Shown here: positions 1 through 7,553 of the stretch, one piece after another
How positions within the stretch are numbered: position 1 is the stretch's first letter
Layout of the letters: each line of letters begins with the position of its first letter
NCBI GenBank assembly: GCA_902762305.1
Contig: CACWNW010000005.1
Span: 124,001-188,000 of the forward strand
Length of the DNA stretch: 64,000 nucleotides
Direction: 5' to 3'
Source of the DNA: Fibrobacter succinogenes
Lineage (GTDB): Bacteria > Fibrobacterota > Fibrobacteria > Fibrobacterales > Fibrobacteraceae
Notes under the pieces: model-generated
Seen by the model: only the letters and a program-made list of their open reading frames with translations
Told to the model about the DNA's origin: nothing
Databases searched by the model: none
Program-made: the position numbers and the translations under genes

Positions 1-3
1 TGT

Positions 4-100
4 TTTATATGCCCCCAAGGTGCCACACGGTGCATTGGGCTGCGGTTTTTCATGCGAAGGGGCATATAAATTGCTTGACATAGCTGAATTTATATGCCCC
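4..100. promoter_or_regulatory. Three copies of a 12-base motif, able to form two alternative hairpins
   Basis: The 12-mer TTTATATGCCCC is at 4-15 and 89-100, and its exact reverse complement is at 59-70. The middle copy can pair with either outer copy, so two 12-bp stems are mutually exclusive (loops of 43 and 18 nt). A TTGACA lies between the last two copies (75-80), but no -10 box is seen 16-18 bases downstream. The block sits just upstream of the first lipoprotein gene. It could be an operator with three sites or a conformational switch in a leader RNA; the sequence does not decide. Confidence 0.55.
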
Positions 101-162
101 AATGTGAAAAAAGAGGGTGTTTTTTTTATGTTTTATGTATATTGGTGTTTTATGGAGGATAT

Positions 163-960
163 ATGAAGAATTTATTCTCTAGGTTGCTGCTAGGGAACGT
201 GTCGATTGCGGCAATCGCTTGCCTGTTTCTTGTTCTTACCGCGTGTAGCGATGACGATAGCGATATTGTGACCCCGCCTTCGGGCGATTCGTCGTCCAGC
301 GTGTGCGAGAACTGCACCGATGAGTCATCGTCCAGCGTTACACCGCAGTCGAGCGATAGCGAGACAAGCGTGTCCAGCAGCTCGGTCTCATTGACGACTC
401 CGTGCAAAACAAAGTCGGAAGACAACTGCGAATACGGCGAATTGGTAGACGATCGCGATGGTCAGGCTTACAAGACGGTGAAAATTGGTGACCAGTGGTG
501 GATGGCAGAAAACTTGAACTACGAAGGGGTAAATAGTTATTGCTACAACGATTCCGCGGAATACTGCGAAGAATATGGTCGCCTATACACCTGGGAGCGT
601 GCGCGGGATGCCTGCCCCACGGGCTGGCGCTTGCCGACAAGGGAGGATTTCGACACCTTGCTTGCTGCCGTGGGTGGAGATTCCTTGGCTGGAAATGCAC
701 TTAAGTCTTTTGCTGGCTGGAATAGTGCAGAGGACGAAGGAAACGGTTTGGACTCTTATGGATTTTCCGGACGTCCTGCTGGCTGGAAGGATCTCACTGG
801 TGATTACTATCAAGTAGGTTTTTTCGGGCGTTTTTGGAGTATCTCGAATCGCAGTGATAAACACGCTTATACGTTACATTTAAAATATAACGCTGAAAGT
901 GGTAGCTTGGACTATACATCAAAGGAATCGGCAATCTCGGTTCGTTGCGTCAAGGAGTAG
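163..960 (+). CDS. Lipoprotein with Fibrobacter major paralogous domain
   Basis: Predicted 265-residue exported lipoprotein. The ATG at 163 is chosen over an in-frame ATG at 94 because GGAGG (154-158) precedes it and it gives a clean signal peptide (MKNLFSRL... then a hydrophobic run) ending in the lipobox LTAC. A Ser-rich linker follows (about residues 30-80), with short blocks such as DSSSSVCENC. The rest is the paralogous domain: the motifs WWMAENLNY, YGRLYTW, CPTGWRLPT and a C-terminal ISVRCVKE are visible, as in the family known from Fibrobacter (TIGR02145 type). The function of that domain is unknown; surface location is inferred from the lipobox. It is followed 15 bases later by a paralogue, so the two are probably co-transcribed. 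Its linker and domain start closely match the second domain of the gene at 2659, suggesting recent duplication or recombination. Confidence 0.85.
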   Translation: MKNLFSRLLLGNVSIAAIACLFLVLTACSDDDSDIVTPPSGDSSSSVCENCTDESSSSVTPQSSDSETSVSSSSVSLTTPCKTKSEDNCEYGELVDDRDGQAYKTVKIGDQWWMAENLNYEGVNSYCYNDSAEYCEEYGRLYTWERARDACPTGWRLPTREDFDTLLAAVGGDSLAGNALKSFAGWNSAEDEGNGLDSYGFSGRPAGWKDLTGDYYQVGFFGRFWSISNRSDKHAYTLHLKYNAESGSLDYTSKESAISVRCVKE

Positions 961-975
961 TTTTAAGGAGGAAAT

Positions 976-1779
976 ATGGCCAATTTATTCTCTAGATTGT
1001 CTCCCTGGATGGGAATATTCTTAAACTGTCATCCTGGAAGGAGCCGTAGGCGACTTATAGGATCCATTGCGCTTCTTTGTGCGGCTCTGATTGCCGCCTG
1101 TGGCGATGACGATGGTGGTTTTGCGACACGTCCTTCGGATGGTTCGCCTTCTGGTCCAAAAATAGGTTGCAAGACCGAAACGGAAGACAGCTGCGAATAT
1201 GGTGAATTGGCGGACGATCGCGATGGTCAGACATACAGGACCGTAAAGATTGGTGACCAGGTGTGGATGGCAGAAAACCTCAACTTCAAAACTGACTCCA
1301 GTTTCTGCTTCGACAACAAGGAAAGCAGTTGCGTTAAGTACGGAAGGCTTTATAAGTGGGCTGCTGCAGTTGGCGAGTCGGAGAGCGAATGTGGCTATGA
1401 AAAAAGTTGCTCGTTGCCGTCAGAAGATATTCAGGGAGTATGCCCGAGCGGGTGGCACTTGCCTAGTAGGGCGGAATGGGAAACATTGGTGACCGCAGTT
1501 GGCGACTCTTTGACGGCGGGCAAGATGCTCAAGTCTACGTCCGGTTGGAATAGCCGTGGCAACAGTACGGATGCTTTCGGGTTCTCGGCACTTCCGGTTG
1601 GCGACAGGTTCAACGATGGAAATTTCTCTGGAGAGGGCTATTCTGCGAACTTCTGGAGTTCTACGGAGAACGATAGCTACTATTCGTACAGCATGTGCTT
1701 TTCCCACAACCACGGCAAAGCGGAAGTGCGCCTCCTCGGCAAGTACTATGCGATGTCTGTCCGTTGCGTCAAGGATTAA
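976..1779 (+). CDS. Lipoprotein with Fibrobacter major paralogous domain, repeat-extended signal peptide
   Basis: Predicted 267-residue lipoprotein, second of the paralogous pair. AAGGAGG directly upstream supports the ATG at 976. The N-terminus MANLFSRL resembles the preceding gene, but about 14 extra residues (NCHPGRSRRRLIGS) come before the hydrophobic stretch and the lipobox IAAC; these are encoded by a REP-like palindrome (1028-1066). The arginine cluster SRRR precedes the hydrophobic core and loosely resembles a twin-arginine motif, though an ordinary positive n-region is equally possible. The Ser-rich linker is almost absent. The domain carries VWMAENLNF, YGRLYKW, CPSGWHLPS, FWSSTEN and SVRCVKD. 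Function unknown. Confidence 0.83.
   Translation: MANLFSRLSPWMGIFLNCHPGRSRRRLIGSIALLCAALIAACGDDDGGFATRPSDGSPSGPKIGCKTETEDSCEYGELADDRDGQTYRTVKIGDQVWMAENLNFKTDSSFCFDNKESSCVKYGRLYKWAAAVGESESECGYEKSCSLPSEDIQGVCPSGWHLPSRAEWETLVTAVGDSLTAGKMLKSTSGWNSRGNSTDAFGFSALPVGDRFNDGNFSGEGYSANFWSSTENDSYYSYSMCFSHNHGKAEVRLLGKYYAMSVRCVKD
1028..1066. repeat. REP-like palindromic repeat inside a coding region
   Basis: The segment has the same ends as two intergenic repeats in this window (5606-5638 and 12931-12974): GTCATCCTG at the left and AGGATCCA at the right, around a variable centre (here GCC-GTA-GGC). ATCCT and AGGAT are inverted complements, so the element can fold. Unlike the other two, it lies in frame within the lipoprotein gene at 976 and is translated as part of the signal peptide. 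Confidence 0.7.
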
Positions 1780-1794
1780 CAAGCCGAGTGAAGC

Positions 1795-1819
1795 GGTCGC
1801 CAAGTTTACTTGAGCGACC
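1795..1819. terminator. Hairpin in the gap between convergent genes
   Basis: GGTCGC-CAAGT pairs with ACTTG-A-GCGACC, giving 11 base pairs with one bulged A and a two-base apex. It lies 15 bases after the lipoprotein stop codon and between converging transcription units. No U-rich tract follows on either strand, so a Rho-independent terminator is uncertain; it may protect the 3' end instead. The next 70 bases to higA show only weak further dyads. Confidence 0.4.
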
Positions 1820-1891
1820 ATTTCCGAGGCGCAGTATCTGCGCTACGCAGTAGCGCCAAGACCTGCAGTGAGGGGCTCTGAAGACCCTTAG

Positions 1892-2188
1892 TTACGCAAC
1901 AGCAAAAGGCTTTATTTCGTCAAGTTCTTCCGAAAGCTCTGTCTTGAGATTTCGAATGTCGATGTCGTCTTGTAGGGAGATGAAATAGTCGTCGGATACG
2001 CCAAGAAACTTGGCGAGCCTCAAGGATGTATCAACGGTAATTCGCCTGCGGTCGTGAAGGATATCCTGAATCCTGGAAACGGGAACGTTGATTGCCTGGG
2101 CGACCTTGTAGGCGGAGAGCCCCATGGGTATGAAAAATTCTTCGTTCAGAATTTCTCCGATTGTCGGTGTCTTGATATGCTTTCTCAT
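1892..2188 (-). CDS. higA: HigA-type antitoxin (XRE-family helix-turn-helix)
   Basis: The 98-residue protein should bind and neutralise the HigB toxin encoded just upstream and repress the shared promoter. It opens with the usual family layout: a short N-terminus, then TPTIGEILNEEFFIPMGLS, followed by the helix-turn-helix YKVAQAINVPVSRIQDILHDRR (about residues 27-48) and ITVDTSLRLAKFLGVSDDYF, typical of HigA. It starts 9 bases after higB stops, so the pair forms an operon. In higBA systems the toxin gene comes first, as here. The acidic C-terminal extension (SEELDEIKPF) is probably the toxin-interacting or flexible part; this is inference. Confidence 0.87.
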   Translation of the reverse strand: MRKHIKTPTIGEILNEEFFIPMGLSAYKVAQAINVPVSRIQDILHDRRRITVDTSLRLAKFLGVSDDYFISLQDDIDIRNLKTELSEELDEIKPFAVA

Positions 2189-2197
2189 AACGTTCTC

Positions 2198-2479
2198 CTA
2201 GTGGTAATCAACAATTTCAACGTTGTAAAATTGCCCGTCGTTCATCGTGAAACAAATACGCCATTGGTCGTTAATCCGGATGGAATACTGCCCTTCTCTA
2301 TCGCCATGCAGTGACTCTAATCGGTTGTTTGGTGGAACGCGTAAATCATTCAATGATTTGGCGTTGTCTATCATCATCAACTTTCTCAAAGCGACTTTTT
2401 GGATTGTATTAGGTAATCGTCGCGAAAACTCCTGGTTGTAAATGAGTTTGGTTTCTCTGTCTGCAAAACTTTGTATCAT
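2198..2479 (-). CDS. higB: HigB-type toxin (RelE superfamily mRNA interferase)
   Basis: The 93-residue protein matches the HigB family in length and in its start (MIQSFADRETKLIYN...). RelE-fold landmarks are present: a basic helix (LPNTIQKVALRKLMMID), the segment LRVPPNNRLESLHGDREGQYSIRINDQWRICF with the conserved RxE/WR pattern, and the terminal VEIVDYH. HigB toxins are ribosome-dependent endoribonucleases, held inactive by HigA. The ATG at 2479 is supported by the family start, but a near-consensus promoter lies only 3 bases upstream of it, so the mRNA may be leaderless. The pair is antisense to the flanking lipoprotein genes and probably arrived by insertion. Confidence 0.88.
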   Translation of the reverse strand: MIQSFADRETKLIYNQEFSRRLPNTIQKVALRKLMMIDNAKSLNDLRVPPNNRLESLHGDREGQYSIRINDQWRICFTMNDGQFYNVEIVDYH

Positions 2480-2481
2480 GT

Positions 2482-2510
2482 AATATACCTATTTCGCGTG
2501 TATATGTCAA
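2482..2510 (-). promoter_or_regulatory. Near-consensus sigma70 promoter and operator dyad of higBA
   Basis: On the minus strand a perfect TTGACA (-35, 2505-2510) is followed after 17 bases by TATATT (-10, 2482-2487). An inverted repeat, ATATAC (2483-2488) with GTATAT (2500-2505), overlaps both elements and is a natural place for HigA to bind for autorepression. The -10 box ends 2 bases before the higB ATG, so the expected transcription start falls at or inside the start codon. Confidence 0.7.
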
Positions 2511-2604
2511 GCGGGTAGAATTTTAAGAGTCTTTGGGGCGGCCTCTATCCTTAAAACGGAAAAAGGGGGCAAAATGAGCCGAAAAACTTTGTTTACGCAT
2601 GCTT

Positions 2605-2635
2605 TTTACATTGCGGAAACGTAAGATGTTATATT
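2605..2635 (+). promoter_or_regulatory. Possible promoter for the two-domain lipoprotein gene
   Basis: TTTACA at 2605-2610 is followed after 18 bases by TTATAT (2629-2634), about 25 bases before the chosen start at 2659. It would fire away from the higBA promoter. The match is only moderate. Confidence 0.35.
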
Positions 2636-2658
2636 TAGCGCAGATAATAGGGGGAAAT

Positions 2659-4236
2659 ATGCGTTCCTTTGGGTTTGGTGTTTTTGCGTGTGCGGCACTC
2701 TTTGTCGCATGTAGCGATGATCATAGCGATTTTGCGACGCGGCCTTCGGACAGGTCGTCGTCGAGCGTGTGCGAGGACTGCGATGACGGGTTGTCGTCGA
2801 GCGTGTCCAGTAGCAGTTCGGCGGAGTCATCTTCCAGCGCAAAGTCGAGCAGCAGTTCGGCAGAGTCTTCGTCGAGTTCGGTCACTTTGGCAACGCCCTG
2901 CAAAACAGAGACAGAAGACAACTGCGAATACGGCGAATTAACTGATGACCGCGATGGCAAAAAATACAAGACGGTAAAGATCGGTGACCAGTGGTGGATG
3001 GCGGAGAACTTGAACTACGAAACTGGAAGTAACTTTTGCTTCAGTTATGGAGATACCAATTGCGTCAAGTACGGGCGCCTTTATGCTTGGGGTGATGCAA
3101 TGGATAGTGCAGGGACATGGAGCATGAACGGCAAGGGTTGTGGCCGTTTTGGGAAGGATTGCTCGCCGATTTATCCCGTGCGCGGGATATGCCCTAATGG
3201 TTGGCACCTGCCGGACACAACGGAATGGGCGACCTTGTTTGCCGCGGTTGGCGGTAGAGAAATCGCTGGAAAAAAACTCAAGTCCATGTCTGGTTGGTAT
3301 GATTACAAAGGTGAAAAAGGCGGCGGCACGGATGATTTTGGGTTCTCGGCGCTCCCTGCAGGCCTTTTGGGTGACGATGGGTATTACGACGAAGGCGAAG
3401 ACGCGTATTTCTGGAGTTCTATGCATCGCGGGAACCTTTCCGCGTATGATGTGTTCTTGTGTAACCAAAGGGATGCTGTGTCGACGACAGTTTCCTATGA
3501 CAATATAGATGCTCCTGTCTCAGTCCGTTGCGTCAAGGACGATGTTCCTGGGCAAACTGCGCAATTCAGCAGCAGTTCGGCGAAATCTTCTTCCAGCGTT
3601 ACACCGCAGTCGAGTTCCAGCGTCACACCGCTGTCGAGCGATAGCGAGACAAGTGTGTCTAGCAGCAGTTCGGTCACTTTGGCGACTCCGTGCAAAACAA
3701 AGTCGGAAGACAACTGCGAGTATGTCAAGTTGGTGGATGTGCGCGATGGTCAGGCTTACAAGACAGTGAAAATTGGTGACCAGTGGTGGATGGCAGAGAA
3801 TCTCAACTTCAGAACGGACTCTAGTTTTTGCTACAATGATTCTGCCGAGTATTGTGAAAAGTACGGCCGTCTTTACATGTGGGGTGCTGCGTCATCCGCT
3901 TGCCCTAGTGGTTGGCACCTGCCGGACACAACGGAATGGAAAACTTTGATCAATGCTGTCGGTGGACAATCGACCGCTGGCAATGTGCTCAAGTCTATGT
4001 CCGGAAGGAATAGTAGTGACAACGGTACGGATGATTTCGGGTTCTCGGCGCTCCCTACTGGTTACAGGAATGAAGATGGGGATTACTTCGGCGAGGGTAG
4101 CGACCCGGACTTCTGGAGTTCTACGGAGAACGGTAACAGCTACGCGTACCACATGGACTTGGGATCCGGCGACTATGCGTACTTGGGCTGCATCTATAAG
4201 GTCGACGGGTTCCCGGTCCGTTGCATCCAGGACTAA
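2659..4236 (+). CDS. Lipoprotein with two tandem Fibrobacter major paralogous domains
   Basis: Predicted 525-residue lipoprotein. The start at 2659 is preferred to the upstream in-frame ATG (2599): AGGGGGA precedes it and it gives a compact signal peptide, MRSFGFGVFACAALFVAC, with lipobox FVAC. A Ser-rich linker (about 30-75; runs of SSSSS with A, E, K) leads to domain 1 (about 80-295; WWMAENLNYE, YGRLYAWGDA, CPNGWHLPD, FWSSMH, SVRCVKD). A second Ser-rich linker (about 305-345) leads to domain 2 (about 350-525; WWMAENLNF, YGRLYMWG, CPSGWHLPD, FWSSTEN, PVRCIQD). Linker 2 and the start of domain 2 are nearly the same as in the gene at 163. Its stop codon overlaps that of the converging MATE gene by 4 bases. 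Function unknown. Confidence 0.85.
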   Translation: MRSFGFGVFACAALFVACSDDHSDFATRPSDRSSSSVCEDCDDGLSSSVSSSSSAESSSSAKSSSSSAESSSSSVTLATPCKTETEDNCEYGELTDDRDGKKYKTVKIGDQWWMAENLNYETGSNFCFSYGDTNCVKYGRLYAWGDAMDSAGTWSMNGKGCGRFGKDCSPIYPVRGICPNGWHLPDTTEWATLFAAVGGREIAGKKLKSMSGWYDYKGEKGGGTDDFGFSALPAGLLGDDGYYDEGEDAYFWSSMHRGNLSAYDVFLCNQRDAVSTTVSYDNIDAPVSVRCVKDDVPGQTAQFSSSSAKSSSSVTPQSSSSVTPLSSDSETSVSSSSSVTLATPCKTKSEDNCEYVKLVDVRDGQAYKTVKIGDQWWMAENLNFRTDSSFCYNDSAEYCEKYGRLYMWGAASSACPSGWHLPDTTEWKTLINAVGGQSTAGNVLKSMSGRNSSDNGTDDFGFSALPTGYRNEDGDYFGEGSDPDFWSSTENGNSYAYHMDLGSGDYAYLGCIYKVDGFPVRCIQD

Positions 4237-5573
4237 ACCACGGCCTTGCTTTTCCAGCGGCCGCTGCGCCAGCGCCAGATGTTGGCAAACGAGCGGTAGA
4301 ATTCGTCGCTTGCCATGCCGAGCCAGAGGCCGGGAAGGCCTAGTCCCACGACAAACGCGAGGATAAGCGAAGTCGCAAGCCCGAGTGTCCACATCATGCC
4401 ACTCCCGACAATAGCGGGGAACTTGGAATCGCCTGCGGCACGTAGCGACGTGGTGAGAATGAAGTTCACCGCCTTGAACGGCTGCACGGCCACGTCGCAC
4501 CAGAGGCATATCTTCCCGAGCCTGAGCACTTCCGGATTGTCGGTGTAGAGCCGTAGCAGGTGCTCGCCCAAGAGTGCGACGATTATCGAGAGCAAGAGTC
4601 CGCTTGTGATGCCCACGGCAAGCGTCTGGTAAACGCGGCGGTTCGCCATCACAAAGTCGTGCGCGCCCACGAGGTGCGCCACGAGAATCTGGTTTCCGCT
4701 GCCGAGGCCGACCCCGAGAATCACGGAAAGGGCCGCGAAGTTGCCCGCAAACACGCGGGCGGTCATCGCGGTGGTGCCTACGTACACGACCATCGCGGTG
4801 ATGAACACCTGGAAAAGCTGGAAGCTGATGGGTTCAGCGGCGGCGGGGAGGCCGATGCGGATCCAGTCGGGGAGGAGGATACGGGAGCGCTTCCAGTCGC
4901 GGGCCCTGCTCTGGTGCTTTACCTTGAACTTGAGCACCATCCACAAAATGCACGAAGATATCAGCCACGAGAGCGCGGTGGCGAGGGCCACGCCGTATAC
5001 GCCCATCTTGGGGAGCCCGAAGAGTCCTTCCAAAAAGACGACGTTCAGCGCGGCGTTGCTTGCGATGGTGAGCGTGTTGCCCACGAGGTTCCATACGGTA
5101 AGGCCGTGCGTAGCGATGAGGGCGGTGAGGATGGTCTGCAATGCGCGGAAGGCGAACCCGAACGAGACGACGCTCAGGAACATCATCGCGTATTTCGCGG
5201 GTTCTTCGGTGAGGCCCATCCATTGCGGGATATGCCCTGAAAGCGGGAAGATGACGAGCGTGAGGGCCACCCCGAGCAAGATGCTCCCGAAGAGGACCAT
5301 CGTCTGCGTGCTGCTTGCATGGCTGTTCTGCTTGGCGCCGATGTACTGCGAGACGATGCTTGCGCCGGACTGCGCGAAGGCGTGGAGCGCGGTAAAGAGC
5401 GCCCCGAGGATGGGGAGCATGGCGCCGACGCCGGCGGCTGCGGTTTCGGAAGTGCGCGAGAGGAACCAGCTGTCCATCATGGGCTGGATCATGCCCACGG
5501 CGAACGTGAGGATAAGCGGCCAGGAGAGGCTTATCAGGGAGCGGTCTTTGACGTCTTTTTGGGGTCCGCGCAT
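4233..5573 (-). CDS. MATE family efflux transporter
   Basis: The 446-residue, strongly hydrophobic protein has about 12 predicted membrane spans in two halves, the layout of multidrug and toxin extrusion exporters of the NorM/DinF kind, which use a Na+ or H+ gradient to expel cationic drugs or small metabolites. Landmarks include the N-terminal SLSWPLILTFAVGMIQPMMD with its WP-type first helix, SGASIVSQYIGAKQ, and the second-half counterpart GLGSGNQILVAHLVGA. The substrate cannot be read from sequence. The gene converges on, and overlaps by 4 bases, the lipoprotein gene at 2659. Confidence 0.85.
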   Translation of the reverse strand: MRGPQKDVKDRSLISLSWPLILTFAVGMIQPMMDSWFLSRTSETAAAGVGAMLPILGALFTALHAFAQSGASIVSQYIGAKQNSHASSTQTMVLFGSILLGVALTLVIFPLSGHIPQWMGLTEEPAKYAMMFLSVVSFGFAFRALQTILTALIATHGLTVWNLVGNTLTIASNAALNVVFLEGLFGLPKMGVYGVALATALSWLISSCILWMVLKFKVKHQSRARDWKRSRILLPDWIRIGLPAAAEPISFQLFQVFITAMVVYVGTTAMTARVFAGNFAALSVILGVGLGSGNQILVAHLVGAHDFVMANRRVYQTLAVGITSGLLLSIIVALLGEHLLRLYTDNPEVLRLGKICLWCDVAVQPFKAVNFILTTSLRAAGDSKFPAIVGSGMMWTLGLATSLILAFVVGLGLPGLWLGMASDEFYRSFANIWRWRSGRWKSKAVV

Positions 5574-5605
5574 GGCACAATTTTAGAAATGGGAAGGGGC
5601 AGAAC

Positions 5606-5638
5606 GTCATCCTGACCCTGTAAGGGGAAGGATCCAGA
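5606..5638. repeat. REP-like palindromic repeat
   Basis: GTCATCCTGA at the left and AAGGATCCAG at the right enclose the small dyad CCC-tgta-GGGG. It is one of three such elements in the window and lies in the 90-base gap between the minus-strand MATE gene and the end of the thioesterase gene. It could act as a 3'-end RNA stabiliser for the thioesterase transcript, by analogy with REP elements elsewhere. Confidence 0.65.
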
Positions 5639-5663
5639 CCCGATTCTTGTGGACTGGAGGGTG

Positions 5664-6176
5664 TTATTTAAGTTTACCCGCAAGCGCTATTCTTGCTTCG
5701 CGGCGGACAAGCGCCTGCTCGTAGCGGCGCTTTTCTTCGGCGGTTTCGGGCTCTACTGGGGCGACCGCGGTAGGGCGGCCGTCTTCGCCGATGGCGACGA
5801 ACGTGAAGTAGCCGTGCGCGATGGGCTGTTCCTGCTTGTTTACTGGGTCGGTCTCGGTAATCTTGAGGCCGATTTCCATCGAGGTGTTGAACGCGCGGTT
5901 CAGGCTCGCGTGGATGTTGAGGATTGTCCCGAGCGTTGCCGGGCGGAAGAACCGCACCCCGTCGATGGAGATGGTGTTCACCTTGCGGCCCGCATGGTTG
6001 AACGCGACTACGCAGGCGGCCACGTCCATGAGTCCCATCAGGTACCCGCCGAAGGCGTTGTGGAGCGCGTTCGTGTTGTCCGGATGCACGATGGCGTGCG
6101 TCTCCGTCTGCGAATCCCTCACCTTGCGCGGGGTCATGTCGTTCGCGATTTCGGGAATCAGGTCGGTGTTCTTCAT
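5664..6176 (-). CDS. Acyl-CoA thioesterase (hotdog fold, YciA/BFIT type)
   Basis: The 170-residue protein is a single hotdog domain of the acyl-CoA hydrolase family, which cleaves acyl-CoA thioesters to free acids and CoA in the cytosol. The central helix with its active-site segment reads NALHNAFGGYLMGLMDVAACVVA (shown here in part: HNAFGGYLMGLMD), followed by KVNTISIDGVRFFRPATLG, typical of the family. The C-terminal 40 residues are charged and helical (ETAEEKRRYEQALVRRE). Its ATG overlaps the stop of the upstream aminotransferase by 4 bases (ATGA type), so translation is probably coupled. Substrate chain length cannot be judged. Confidence 0.82.
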   Translation of the reverse strand: MKNTDLIPEIANDMTPRKVRDSQTETHAIVHPDNTNALHNAFGGYLMGLMDVAACVVAFNHAGRKVNTISIDGVRFFRPATLGTILNIHASLNRAFNTSMEIGLKITETDPVNKQEQPIAHGYFTFVAIGEDGRPTAVAPVEPETAEEKRRYEQALVRREARIALAGKLK

Positions 6177-7441
6177 AGGGCGGCCCTCAGTTTGTCAATG
6201 ATAAAGTCTACATCGGTAAAGGCGCAGACGGGGAGGCTCACGGCCTTCTTGCTCGCTTCGATGGCGTTCTTGTTCTCGCAGCCTTGCGCGAGGTCCCTGA
6301 AGCAGGGCTGTTCGTGCAGCGGTTGCGGGTAGTGGATGCAGTGCGGGATTCCCGCGGCATCCAGTTTCTTGATAAAGGCTTCGCGGTCATCTGCCAGCAC
6401 CGTATATTGCGCGTAGGTACTCGTGCAGTTTTCCCCGATGTACTGCGGCACGATTCTTGCACCGGCAGAAACGCGGAGGCCCGCAGAAGCACCGGCACCC
6501 GCATCGACTCTCGCGTTGTATTCTGCGAAAAATTCATCGTACTTGCGGGCGTTCTCGCGGCGCACCTTCAGTTCGTCCTCGAAGTGGCGGAGCTTGACCC
6601 GCAAGATGGCTGCCTGCAGGGCGTCGAGCCTGCTGTTCAGGCCCACGGTCTCGTGCAGGTAGCGATCCTTGCTCCCGTGGTTCGCGAGCATGCGAACCTT
6701 CTCGGCAAGCGATGCATCATGGGTAAAGATGGCGCCGCCGTCCCCGTAGCAGCCCAGCGGCTTGCTCGGGTAGAAACTAGTGATGGAAATGGTGGCGAGG
6801 GTGCAGGCGCGGCTCGTTATGATATCCGAATATGGCGGCACTCCGATGTCGTACTTCGCACCGAATGCCTGGGCCGCATCTTCCAGAAGCCACAAGTCGT
6901 TCGCGACGGCGATTTCCCATAGCGTTGTTTCGGTCAGATGCGCAAATGGCGCGCACTGCCCGAACAGGTCCACGCCGATAATCCCGCGCGTCTTGGGGCC
7001 AATCAGCGCCTTCACGCTTTCTGGGTCAATCAGCAGCGTCTCGGGGTCGATGTCGGCGAACCGCGGTATGCCGCCCAGGAATGCCACGCACTCTGCCGGT
7101 GCGATGAAGGTGAAGTCGGGGACTATGACCTCGTCCCCCGGTTTGAGCCCGAGGGCCATGAGCGCGATGGTGAGGGCGTCGGTGCCGCTTGCGCACGTTA
7201 TGGCGCTGGTTTTGGGTTCCGTGCGGTCTTTTCCCGTAAAAAGGCTTTCCTTTCCACCCCAAAAGCCTTTCTTTCCGGCGTCCGAACTGCTTGAATTGCA
7301 AAAATCCGCAAGTTCCGCCTCCAGGGCCTTGACTTCTGGCCCGCCGATGTAGCATCCGCTGTCCAAAACGTCGCGTTCTGCGGCCAGAAGTTCCTCGCGG
7401 TAGGCGTCCCGCTGCCCTGTAATGTTCACGAAAGGCATCAT
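6173..7441 (-). CDS. DegT/DnrJ/EryC1/StrS-type PLP aminotransferase
   Basis: The 422-residue protein belongs to the sugar aminotransferase family (fold type I PLP enzymes that aminate keto-sugars for surface polysaccharides). Visible landmarks: PFVNITGQ at the N-terminus, CASGTDALTIALMALGL, GDEVIVPDFTF, LLEDAAQAFGA with the PLP-ring Asp, and the Schiff-base Lys in SFYPSKPLGCYGDGGAI. Substrate-loop motifs NSRLDALQAAIL follow. Two segments are longer than usual and low in complexity: about residues 50-80 (four Ser, then G/K/F-rich) and about 325-345 (Ala/Gly-rich). The initiator may be the first or second of two adjacent ATG codons. The likely role is synthesis of an amino-sugar for a glycan; no sugar genes adjoin it. 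Confidence 0.85.
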   Translation of the reverse strand: MMPFVNITGQRDAYREELLAAERDVLDSGCYIGGPEVKALEAELADFCNSSSSDAGKKGFWGGKESLFTGKDRTEPKTSAITCASGTDALTIALMALGLKPGDEVIVPDFTFIAPAECVAFLGGIPRFADIDPETLLIDPESVKALIGPKTRGIIGVDLFGQCAPFAHLTETTLWEIAVANDLWLLEDAAQAFGAKYDIGVPPYSDIITSRACTLATISITSFYPSKPLGCYGDGGAIFTHDASLAEKVRMLANHGSKDRYLHETVGLNSRLDALQAAILRVKLRHFEDELKVRRENARKYDEFFAEYNARVDAGAGASAGLRVSAGARIVPQYIGENCTSTYAQYTVLADDREAFIKKLDAAGIPHCIHYPQPLHEQPCFRDLAQGCENKNAIEASKKAVSLPVCAFTDVDFIIDKLRAAL

Positions 7442-7480
7442 AATGCCTTAAATTTAGCAATTTTGACCAAATATAGGGAC

Positions 7481-7508
7481 TTGACAAATTTCCATTGTTT
7501 ACTATCTT
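7481..7508 (+). promoter_or_regulatory. Promoter of rpsT
   Basis: TTGACA at 7481-7486 and TATCTT at 7503-7508 are separated by 16 bases, about 46 bases before the rpsT start. The flanks are A/T-rich. This gives a transcription start near 7515 and a short leader with CGGAG as ribosome-binding site (7542-7546). Confidence 0.65.
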
Positions 7509-7553
7509 TGTCCCTACAAAAATTTATAAGTAGGTTTTACCCGGAGATTTAAG

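Noticed and set aside
75-80. TTGACA upstream of the first lipoprotein gene as a promoter
   Set aside because: No acceptable -10 box lies 16-18 bases downstream (CCCC-rich there).
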